Shown here one piece after another: positions 9,401-19,718 of a stretch of 64,000 bases of DNA. Origin of the DNA: Arabidopsis thaliana (lineage: Eukaryota > Streptophyta > Magnoliopsida > Brassicales > Brassicaceae); NCBI RefSeq assembly GCF_000001735.4, contig NC_003070.9, forward strand, positions 12,332,001 through 12,396,000, given 5' to 3'. The position numbers were made by a program, and so were the translations under genes. The notes below the pieces were generated by a model. The model saw nothing but the letters and a program-made list of their open reading frames with translations, searched no databases and was not told the DNA's origin. Position 1 is the first letter of the stretch, and every line of letters begins with the position of its first letter.

Positions 9401-12400
9401 CTATATTGATCGAGAACGTTGATCCTAGAAAGAGCGTTCCATGGTCTTTAACAACAACAAAAAAGGTTGTTGCATGGAAGATTTTTCACCGTTGTTTGTC
9501 TTGAAGTGAAATTTTAATGTCTAGCTCCACCACTATTTTGCGTCAATTTTCTTCTAAGAATAAAACAAAAAGGAAAAGGAGAAGCAATTGCATTGAAGTG
9601 GTGAACAAAATTAAAGTCTCAACATCAAAGTTGATGACTTCATACATATAATTTCACACCTAAGAGACTAATTTCACACTGCTAGCAAAAATAAAAATCA
9701 AACCTTCATCATGGGTCAACTCTTAATTAAAAATCTAATTTATTAAGTTCTCTCCTATCTAGGTATTTATATGTAGTGTTGTTGTTTTAAGAACTAAAAT
9801 TAAATATCAAGAAAAGAAATAAGCTTGAAACGGAGTCGCGAAAAAAACAGGGTTTACAGTTTGATATAACACTGTATCGATGGAATGTGAAGTATAATGT
9901 TTTGATAATTACCAATCATAAAAGCATTATTAAAATCGATATTTTCGGCTTTTTACACCACTACTTTGTAACGTTTTTAACTATTTTTTATCGTTTGCCG
10001 CTAAACAGTTTATATCGTTTTTGTGTTATCCGTCAGACCCTAAAAACTAAAATGGAAAAATACAAGTTAACTTGTACATTACGTATGAGGAAGAGACATT
10101 ATAATTTGAGCAAAAAATATGACAGTTTTAGGGGCACGATGCTAGAGGAAAGAGATTCAAGTAAAGGTATGTCAATTTAGGTTTAAAATGAGATTTGGTA
10201 TAATAATTTTCTTAATTGTTTTGACACTACAAGAAATATCCACATTCTTAGCAAGTTAGAAGCGCTGTATTTGTTTATCCACATTATTTATAATAGTTTG
10301 ATTTGCTATAATAATTTTCTTAATAATTTGAAAAAAAATTGTTATCACATAGAAACTGTAATCACTATAAATAAAAATCATGATCCTTTTTATCCTATCA
10401 TTTAGTTATAGAAATTAAAGTTCTTAGATTCTTAAAAAAGCATAGTATTAGAATAAAGTCCTCATGTAATTAAAAATCATATTAAGGCTTAATAGACTTT
10501 GTAACATTTTGCTTCTTGTCATATATATTATATAGAAGATATTTTACCAAAAAAAATAAAAAAATCATGACGTTTTATCCTACATTCGTTGAATTATATT
10601 ATTAAAATAAATTCTCATAATATGCATGCAGGGGCTCGAGGAACAAACAAAATACGTAAGTTGGTGGAACCACATTATCAAAAGAAATGAAAACAACAAA
10701 ATAAGGTTTTGGAACCTAACTGAATAAGTCTATATCATTTATTCACCGACCCCTTCAGATTTTCCTTTTACTCAATTTGGTGCAATTCCATAATCGTTAA
10801 GAAGCAGATATGATATGGTCGGACTTGATTCAATTTGGTTCCACCAACTTATTATATTATATCATGTCCGGGCTGGTGGTCTAGTGGTAAGGAAAGGGAC
10901 TTAGGATTAATACATTCCACGTTTGATATTTCTGCTACGACAAACTTCAACATATTTTTTTGGACACTTACATAGATATGAATCCATTTTTAAAGTCCAT
11001 TTGAATATCTGGAGAGAGAATTTATCTATAGACATCTCTCCTAAAGATTAGTTTGAGCATCTCCGTAGGCCTAGAATTATACTGAGTTAATAAAAAAAAA
11101 GGTATTCTAATTAATTTTCCCTCTAGCATGTGCATATGATGAAGAACTATTTTTAATATAATTCAACAAGTTATATTTGACTATATTTGTAACGCAAATT
11201 AATGCCTAAAGTTTGTGCTAATTTATATATATATATATAATTAATCCCTCCGACCAATTTTCCGGCATCTTTTTCGGTGAGGTTCTTCACCGAAATGACC
11301 GGATTATGGAGTCTTTGGATTCCTTCTAATGAGTACTATAAGATAGTGTATTTACATGTCTAAATTAAAGTTACTATGAATGAGTAATTGAGGTCCAAAG
11401 TGGTGAGCTTGAAAGCTTGTAATAATAAATAATAACCTTTTGTCACACATTGGAAGTTCGTAGATCTTTTCTCTAATATATATAATGCTACATATTTAAC
11501 ATGGTTCACTAGCTGTTTGGAAAATGGGATGAGACACTATGGTGTAGGAGATGCAAGTCCTTTATGCAAAACAAGTCACACCCACATGTGAACCATGTTA
11601 AAATCCATAGTGTCCTAATACATGCATGTCCTTTATAATAACTCTAATACGTGTGGGTGTAATATATTATATGGTATCCGTACATATATAAAACTAAAAA
11701 TATAAAACAACGTAACAAACCTAATTCTTAATGTATATTATGTACTATATCATTTAAACATACACCATATAACTCTATCCTTGAAAGTAAAGTTTTAAGC
11801 CACGTGTGGTGTACGTATAAAGTTGGCTTTAAGTTTTAAAAGGCTACAAGCAAGAACAACAATGGTTAATTTTCTTGCACATTTCGTCGTAAAATAGATA
11901 CTTAATATAAAGAAAATGTATGCTACGAAAAATCTATGAATTTCATGAGGAAGAAATCTTACTGTAGTTAAAAAATTTGTATTAAATAAATGAGTTACTA
12001 TAAACTAAAAATATAAGAATGACCAAAGAGATATGTGGAGAAAGGACCAAACTGAAAATAGTGACAGAAAAATGTCGACATTGGATATTGACTGGGAACG
12101 TTGATCTTAGCAAGAACGTTTCATGGAAATTTTGTCATCAATATCAAAATGGATGAGTTCACATGTAATTTCACAGAAAGGAGATCAATGTATGGCTCCA
12201 CAATATGATTATGAAGTTATGAACAATTACTCCATTGTACCAATTTTCTTCTAATACATCAAGGAAAATGAGAAGCGATTAGTTCATGGAAGCATTGGTC
12301 AAAACTAGTCTCAACATCAAAATGGATGAGTTCACATGTAATTTCACAGAAATAGAGATCAATCTTCTCACGAAGTTTTATGTCTGCTAGCACACCATAT

Positions 12401-13600
12401 CAAGTCTCATGGACCAAGATCTTTTAGATCTAATTTTCTCCTATATTTTTTTGTTATTTCTCTCTAATAGTTCAATCTAGGTATTTTTCAGTAGTGAGCT
12501 ATCATTTTAGAATTAAATTAACCATTGAGAAAAATGATTTAAAATGAGCTGTGAATCAAGAAGTTTAAAAGCTAAACTTAAAAAGGAGTTGTAACTATCA
12601 GTGTTTGTCCTGAAATGAAATTGTAATGTATGGCTCCACAATTATTTTTGATTAAAGATATTAGGAACAATCTGTTACACCAATTGTTTTCTAATAAAAA
12701 AAACAACCATGAAGAGAAGAAGCAATTTCTTGGAAATAGTGATCAAAATTAATGTTTCAATGAGTTCATATGTAACTTCACAACAAAGAGATCAATCTTC
12801 GCACGAAGCTTTATCTACTTTGTCGGAAACATATCAACTAATTATAGAAGAAGTTTCATGGAAAATTTGTCATCAAACAAATTCACTGTAACTATCAATA
12901 TTTGTCTTGATCTCCAAATTTGATGTATGGCTCCACCATTTTTTTATGCTTGTGAGGTTAGGAACAATCCGTTGTACCAATTTTCTTCTAAGAAAAAACA
13001 AAAAGGAAGATGAGAAGTAATTCCTCAAAATTAATGTATCAACATCAAAATGGATGGGTTCACATGTACTTTCACAGAAAAGAGAGATCAATTCTCACGA
13101 AGTTTTATATATGTTGGCACAAAACAAATCAGACGAACCAAATCTTTTCGATCTAATTTTCTCATATTTTTATATGTTCTTTCTCATAGTTTATCTAGGT
13201 ATTTTTGGTAGTACTATCATTTCAAGAACTTAAATTAACAAAAAGAAAACAAAACTTAAAATGAGCTGTGAATAAAGAAGTTTAAAACCTTTTACGATTG
13301 TCCTGAAATGGAATTTTTAACTATGGCTCCACCATTAGTTTTGATTAAGATACTTTGAACAATCTGTTACACCAATTTTCTTCTAAGATAAAAATACCAA
13401 TGAAGAGGAGAAGCAATTTCATGCAACTAGTGATCAAACATAATGTTTCAACGTCAAAATAGATAAGTTCATCCAATTTCATAGCAAAGAATTTTATTTT
13501 TTTTATTTTTTTAAGCAAAGAGGTCAATCTTCTCACTTAACTTTATCTCCATTATCGAAAACATATCCATGGCTAGTTTTATTCGTACATTGAAGATTCA
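9400..13600. repeat. Dispersed/tandem degenerate ~300-380-bp repeat family
   Basis: Five diverged copies, at about 9400-9700, 12080-12460, 12600-12890, 12895-13200 and 13300-13600. Shared blocks in order: GTATGGCTCCACCATTATTTT, GTTACACCAATTTTCTTCTAA, an AAAACAAAAAGGAAGATGAG-like purine tract, AACATCAAAATGGATGAGTT, CACATGTAATTTCACAGAAA and GAGATCAATCTTCTCACGAA. Copies one and two also share GAACGTTGATCYTAG. The family is not recognised. On the minus strand part of it reads as a similar peptide in several copies (for example CEPIHFDVDTL), which may be chance conservation of DNA. Confidence 0.6.
10863..11100 (+). mobile_element. SINE-like element with tRNA-type A box
   Basis: CTGGTGGTCTAGTGGTAAGG near the start contains TGGTCTAGTGG (10877-10887), a perfect match to the pol III A box. 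A weak B-box-like GTTTGATATTTC follows about 35 bp later. The element is about 235 bp and ends in TTAATAAAAAAAAA at 11100. Length, internal promoter and A tail fit a RathE-type plant SINE remnant. No clear target duplication found. Confidence 0.5.
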
Positions 13601-14554
13601 CGATAGATGACTCTACCTATCCTACGTTATTTTTAATAATTTAAAATACTGATTTTAGATTAGTTACTAATATTTTTATACGAAATTTTATGTTTAAATA
13701 ATTTAATGAATTAAATTCATTTTTATATTGACGGTAAAATAAATACGAGAGATATGTCCAAAAGATTTAAATTTATGTTAAAATATGAAACTACTACTAT
13801 AACTTATATTTATAACATATATATCTACCATGAATTTATAAATTTGATTCATAAAATAAAATTTACAATTAACTTTAATTTATTGTTATTTAAGTTTAAT
13901 TTCTTTGTTCCAAACATTTTTTAAATAGTTACCTAGATAGTTTATTCCTATTTATTGTTTGTACTTTCATATTCTGATTATCCAAATTTTCTGTTTCTTA
14001 ATTTAATTCCTCTTTATTAGTTTCATTCATTTTTCTTTTTGTTTCTTAGTATTTCTTCTAGTGGTCACCAATCTAAAACTTCATATAATGCAGTCTAAAA
14101 AAGGATCCTTATATGTAAGACTAATTATGTATTTATTTATTATTATATAGATTTTATATTTATATTTATTTGAAGAAAAAAGGACTTTCAATTGTTCTAT
14201 TTAAACTTGAAAACTAGCTTGATGATGAACCACTTCTGCCTAGCATCTGTTAAGAGCTACCAGAAAAATCAAGTTCGTCATTTTCACACCTTTTTTTTTT
14301 TTTTTTAAATTTCTCATCGATCAATTTGTATGGTTTACGATTACGTGCCCTCTAAGCTTTCTCTGTATTTCATGTGATTTTAATTGACAACTTACAAGCT
14401 TTAAGTTTCCAGTTTTTCTTCATGTGATTATATTTTCCTTTTCTCAAACATCGTAACCATACACGTATAGCTTTTTCAACGTTTTTATGTTGATCTATTA
14501 GCTAATAATTAACATTTTACGTGAAAAATGAAGGGTTTAAGGAAATTTCAGCAA

Positions 14555-16184
14555 ATGGCCAACGATCAGAAGAATAGTGAGTCTTTTCCAGCGAAGGAAG
14601 ATCATAAGAAGGATGATGCGGCAGCTCCAGCAGAAGTAGACCATAAGGATGAATTCTCGGCATCACAGCCACATCCGGTCGAAAACATAGTTTTAGTTGG
14701 GCGTACAGGGAACGGCAAAAGCGCCACGGGGAACAGCATCGTCAGATCAAAGGTGTTTAAGTCGAAAACAAAATCATCAGGTGTTACGATGGAATGCCAT
14801 GCAGTTAAAGCAGTGACACCAGAAGGCCCTATACTCAATGTGATTGACACTCCTGGTACGTTGTGCCATGGGAAAAAGGTCATTAAAATCCTCAACTTAT
14901 TGAAAATGTTGATTTAATTTCTCAATTCTCGACGAAATAAAATATATATCAAACTTATGTTGATTTTCCAAATAAATACCCAACTTTTGTTGACATAAGT
15001 TTGATATTTATTTCGTTTGGTCGAGAGTTGAGGATTTACATTAACGCTTTCAATAGTTGAGGATTTTTATGATAGTTTTTCTGTTTTATCATTGCACATC
15101 TTGACTTTTTTATATGTCATCAGTATGTAACTAATGTGGACTGGGGTTGGTTACAGGTCTATTTGATTTGTCGGTATCTGCTGAATTTATCGGTAAAGAA
15201 ATAGTTAAATGCCTAACTCTAGCGGATGGAGGGCTACACGCTGTGCTCTTAGTTTTATCTGTAAGGACTCGAATTAGTCAAGAGGAAGAGATGGTACTTA
15301 GTACCTTGCAGGTTCTTTTCGGTAGTAAGATTGTTGATTACCTTATCGTTGTTTTCACGGGGGGAGATGTATTGGAAGATGACGGTATGACATTGGAGGA
15401 TTACTTGGGTGATAACATGCCGGACTTCCTAAAGGTTGGTAATTTGTGATCAAATTTGTGCACTCTACGGAAACAGAGGTTTCAGCTTCGTGACTTATTT
15501 ATTGCATTTTCTTTGGTTTCAGAGAGTTCTCATATTGTGTGGCCAACGAATGATTCTGTTTGATAACAAAACCAAGGATGATGAGAAAAAGACAAAGCAA
15601 GTCCATGAACTTCTCAAACTTATCGACTTGGTCAGAAAGCAGAACAACAATATTCCGTATACCGATGAGATGTACCATATGATAAAGGTTAAAGAGTTTA
15701 CCACTTTTGTTTCCATTTGCATCCATCTCTCGCGATGTTTTGAATGCTAAAGAAAGCAAATGGTCTCTCCCTCATCAGGAAGAAAATGAAAGGCACAAGA
15801 AAGAACAAGAGGAGCTAGAATCAAAAGGGCATTCAGAAGAGCAGCTCGCAGCATTGATGAAGGAGTTACAGATAATGAATGAACGAAACCTCAAGGCAAT
15901 GGCAGAGATGGTATAAACTCCTCATATTCTTTCACATATAAACATAAGCATAAGTGGTGTTGAAGTTGTCATTAACAATATCTTTTTATTTACCTCAGAT
16001 GGAGAAAAATATGAAAATAGCTATGGAGGCGCAGGAGAAGCTCTTTGAGCAAAGAGAAAAAGCTCAGGAGATGAGCTACCAGCAAAAAATGGAAATGCAG
16101 GAGAAGTTAAAGCAGATGGAAGGACGTATGCGTGCTGAAATGGAAGCGCAAATGCTCAGCCGTCAGCAGTGCAGCATTCTCTGA
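14555..16184 (+). CDS. AIG1: AIG1, avirulence-induced IAN/GIMAP GTPase
   Basis: AIG1 (IAN8), first described as a gene induced by Pseudomonas syringae carrying avrRpt2. Exons: 14555-14855, 15157-15434, 15523-15687, 15779-15910, 15999-16184, giving 353 residues. P-loop [13 protein letters not shown] (about residues 47-59), DTPG across the first intron, VVFTGGDVLEDD, FDNKTKDD as the G5-like region, then a long coiled coil of Glu/Lys/Gln/Met. The C terminus QQCSIL ends in a CaaX-type box (CSIL), suggesting geranylgeranylation and membrane attachment. The start at 14555 (MANDQK) gives the recalled 353-residue product; the in-frame ATG at 14528 would add nine residues. It lies convergent to IAN9. 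Intron 1 holds a MITE-like hairpin. Confidence 0.93.
14879..15080. mobile_element. MITE-like hairpin in AIG1 intron 1
   Basis: Left arm CATTAAAATCCTCAACTTAT..., right arm (reverse complement) CATAAAAATCCTCAACTATT.... Inner segments also pair: CTCAATTCTCGACGAAATAA with TTATTTCGTTTGGTCGAGAG, and CAAACTTATGTTGA with TCAACATAAGTTTG. It makes up most of the 301-nt intron, far longer than the other AIG1 introns (about 88-91 nt). Family not recognised. Confidence 0.7.
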
Positions 16185-16379
16185 TCATTCACTGTGCGCT
16201 CTTCCACCCTCACACTTTGCCTTCTTAATGACAAATAGAGAACCATTGCCTAGACTTTGTGTTTCTAACGCGGAACATTTTCTATGTTCCTCGTTTGAGC
16301 ATGCTCTTGGACTTTTGGCCTGTTATGAGTCAGCTTTTGCTTTTCTTTCATTTTCATTTATGTTATTTATCTAAATTGA

Positions 16380-17570
16380 TTAGGCCAGTCGTAGCCTAAT
16401 CTTTGTTTGATTTGCTACGTATTTTTAGTGTAATAAATATGTGTGTAAGTGTTATGTGAGGTGACACGTTTTTATATAATTTAATAGAGAGTCCAGAAAG
16501 AGATTTTTTTTTCTCAATGAAAAGTTTCATTGTGTTGAGTTATGGAGCATAATCTCTCAAGACACACTCGACGCTTTCATTAAGGTATTTCACGTTTTAG
16601 TCTATGTTTGTTAACCCTAGGATTTGTATACTTGATTTGAATCAATATCACCTTTTTCTCATTGTAAGAATGAAGAGGCGAAAAGAGCTAAGATTTGTAA
16701 TTTTTGAATATTACAAGAAAATGTTCGATTTTCCTACCGTGTAAAGCCTATGATAATAGTAGGAACAAGCAAGTTCCTACAATTTTTCTTACAAAAAAAT
16801 ATGTATAAGTAGTGTTACGTAGAAAATCGAGAATGACAGGAAGTTCGTCGCAAATTTCTTACCGACTGAAAACGTGGAAGAAAAATGGTAATAAAGTTCC
16901 CGACGAATTTCTTACCATTCTCTTTGAAGAGAAAACAGTTCCTCCCATTTTCCTACCAATAATTATGTTTTTAATTAAAGAAAGCTGCAATAGCGAAGTT
17001 CTTGCTTACCGTTTTACATATTTCCTTATGTCTCTTTTATGGTTTCATTTCTTTTTTTGTTGCATTTAGTGGTTAATTTGTGACTTCTTGAACTTTATAA
17101 CTCCAAGGGAATTATTTGTGGTATTTTAGTTGCGTTTTGGAGTCATTTCATTGGCATTTGGCAAGATAGGCGGATTCCAAACACAAGAGGATAAAACGAG
17201 CCAAGAATGAGTTTGAAACATATAACCCATCAAGTCAACACAAAACAAAAATTAGAAAACTGATAAACCGAAATTTGACCAGAATCAAAAGATCGAAAAT
17301 ATGCACATGCATGCGTCTTATTGTCTATGATTAGAAAACCATATGGTGATATGACAAAGAGGGCCCTTACCAAAAGAGTTTTCTAACTGTCACCAAACAA
17401 AACGTCATGTTTACACCAAAAAAATTGGACGTATTGGATCAGTGATTTGGATGCACCTAAAATAAGGGGTATGATTTAAGCAAACTTATAACACACTGCC
17501 ATTAATGATAAAACCATATTGTTAAAAAACCAAAAGAAAACAAAAGACTACATAAAAAAACTTGACATGA
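16380..17570. other. AIG1-IAN9 convergent spacer with repeat debris
   Basis: No gene. Between about 16700 and 16980 the sequence repeats motifs such as TTTTCCTACCG, AAGTTCGTCGCAAATTTCTTACC and CCCGACGAATTTCTTACC, typical of old DNA-transposon interior repeats in plants. The rest is ordinary 3' flanking sequence of two convergent genes. Confidence 0.4.
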
Positions 17571-17613
17571 ATGATCTTATCAGATTTCACTGGAGCTACA
17601 ACATCTCAACATA

Positions 17614-18960
17614 TCATAGATTGATGCACTTTCCCAGTTTTTTCTGAAGTTCCTTCGTCTCTTTTTCCGCCCTCTCCAGATTCTCTCTGAGCTTCTTAAT
17701 CTCATCGCTCGACCGCTTCTGAACTTCGTTTGCCCTCTTCTCCGCTTCAAGTCTTGCAGCTTGCTCTTCACCTAGTTGCTGCTCTAGTCTCTTAGCAGTG
17801 TCTCTCAGCTTAGTCTCCACCTGAACAACAACAAAACAGAAAGCTGTCGGTCAATGAAACTCTCCTGTGAGACCATAACTATTGATAAATTAAATTACCA
17901 TCTCGGTGATGCGGCTAAGCTGCCTATCATAGGACATATCGATTTGCTTCTTGAACTCATCTATCTCATTATTAGAGTAACCCTGAAGTAACTCAACCTC
18001 CTTTTTCTGGTCCCTTAGCTTGATAGCCTCTTCCTGAAATTGCAACCACAGTTAGAATCCTCTCCTCCAAAACAGAATAACTCAGAAAAGTGAGTGAAAG
18101 CAACAATCTCCACCTGTAGCTCATGGAACAACTCATCTGAATACGGTTTTCCATTGTTCTGTTTAACAACAGATTCAACAAGTGAGAGAAGCTTCTGAAC
18201 TTGCTCAGCTTTCTTCACCTTATCAGTAGTCTTGTTATTAAACAACACCAACCGATTGTCACATATCCCAAGAATTTCCTACAAGCCACACACAATTCAA
18301 ATTATACTTCTTTAATGAAAGACTCAAGAAAAGAATAGCCAAAGTCAGCTTACTTTAAGAAACTCAGGGCAATAGTCAGCCAAATACTCCTCCAATGTCT
18401 CCTCATTCTCTTCCAACTCATCGCCACCGGTAAAAACAACGATCATATAGTCAGCGATCTTACTGCCGAATAGCGCTTGCAAGAAACTAAGCACAGTTTG
18501 CTCCTCTTCAGCAAGCCGCCTCACAGAGAATACCAACAAGATCGCATGAATCCCATCTTCTGCCAAACTTATACACCTCACAATCTCTTTACCAATAAAA
18601 TCAGCTGCAGTAGACAAATCAAACAAACCTATACACAAAACTCACCATTAACATAACACTCAAATAGTAAAATAGACTAAAAGTGAAACAATTTACACAA
18701 TTGGGGAGCTTACCAGGAGTATCAACAACATTAATGATATCACCATCTTCTTGAACAACTCTCTGTGACTCGCACGTGCTTGTCACTCCTACAGTTCTAG
18801 CTCTTGACCTAAAAGCTTTCCTCCCAAGGATACTGTTACCTGTCGCACTCTTTCCGTTTCCAGTACGGCCCACAAGAACTAGGGTTCTTTTAGGGTTTGA
18901 TGATGACGCAAATTCCCAATCATCTTCCATCATATCTCCACCCATGTCCAACAAACTCAT
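17614..18960 (-). CDS. IAN9: IAN9 AIG1/GIMAP-family GTPase
   Basis: IAN-family GTPase; Arabidopsis IAN9 has been reported as a negative regulator of immunity associated with the plasma membrane. Exons: 18960-18714, 18628-18354, 18278-18114, 18033-17899, 17820-17614, giving 342 residues. P-loop [13 protein letters not shown] near residue 30, DTPG at the first splice junction, [19 protein letters not shown] as the G5-like region, and a strong C-terminal coiled coil rich in Glu, Lys and Arg (exons 4-5). It ends GKCINL, so CINL is a CaaX-type box. The start MSLLDMGGD at 18960 gives the recalled 342 residues; MGGD at 18945 is an alternative. The same intron positions and phases as AIG1 and IAN7 show common descent. 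It is divergent from UPF3. Confidence 0.93.
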
Positions 18961-19224
18961 ATACCCTTATCTGAAAAAACAGTGAGATAATTGTTGATCG
19001 CTTAAAGGGTCACGTAAAGTTCTAATCTTTGATAGAGAAATCACAAAATCAAAGCAAAAACAGTGACGATCGAATATTACTTGCTTGCTAAGAAGAATTA
19101 AACACCAAAAACAGAACAAAACAGAGCCAGAAGAATCAAACCTAACCACAGAATCAACAGATGAATAAGCAATCAAGTAAAGAAGATAGAGACGAAAGAA
19201 GATTACTTGCTTAAAAACCGGAGA

Positions 19225-19718
19225 AGCTAAAGCGACAATCTTAGAGAAAAATATCTTTTTTGGACTTTATACAGAATCAGTAAAACCTGACAAGACCAGA
19301 AGTCTCTGCGAAACAAACTCGTACTTTATCACCTGCGACGCGGATCACCTATTAGATTGATTATACACCGTACGATGTATTATTATAATCTTCATCCTAC
19401 GGTAAGCCCAATAACAAGCCCATTTCACAAACTATCAGAGTAATTATCTGCCGTCCGATGCCTTAAAACTTAATCCGACGGTTGAAACATATAATTAAGG
19501 CCCATTAGAGGCCCATATAGGTTAAAAAGTCCACGTAGACCGAAGATTGATTTGTCTACGGGTATTTTAATTTTTTCTTTTCCCAGAGGAAAGGGAAGAG
19601 AGGAAACAAAAATTAGGGCAAAATTAGCGTATTGATGTGTTTCACTTTTCTTCTTCTTCTTCTTCATCGTGTTCGTGTTTGATTTGCGACTTTCTCCAAG
19701 GAAAATTTAGGGTTTTCG
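19225..19718. promoter_or_regulatory. Shared IAN9/UPF3 divergent promoter with site II-like motifs
   Basis: The start codons of IAN9 and UPF3 lie about 760 bp apart, head to head. IAN9 5' leader sequence seems to occupy the left part. The central segment has GCCCA elements at about 19406, 19418, 19501 and 19512 (GGCCCATTAGAGGCCCATAT), the reverse of TGGGC site II motifs bound by TCP factors and common in housekeeping genes. A TTCTTCTTCTTCTTC tract and AATTTAGGGTTTT precede the UPF3 start. Confidence 0.55.

Noticed and set aside
10863-10935. Functional tRNA gene
   Set aside because: The A box matches but no cloverleaf, anticodon stem or good B box follows; better explained as a SINE remnant.
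11230-11330. TTTTTCGGTGAGG...TTCACCGAAAT palindrome as a Helitron end
   Set aside because: No CTRR terminus follows the hairpin and no partner 5' end is seen.
14602-14895. Open frame antisense to AIG1 exon 1
   Set aside because: It is the shadow of the AIG1 coding exon, with no splice or family support. The same applies to antisense frames over UPF3, MES14, OHP2 and TAR3 exons.
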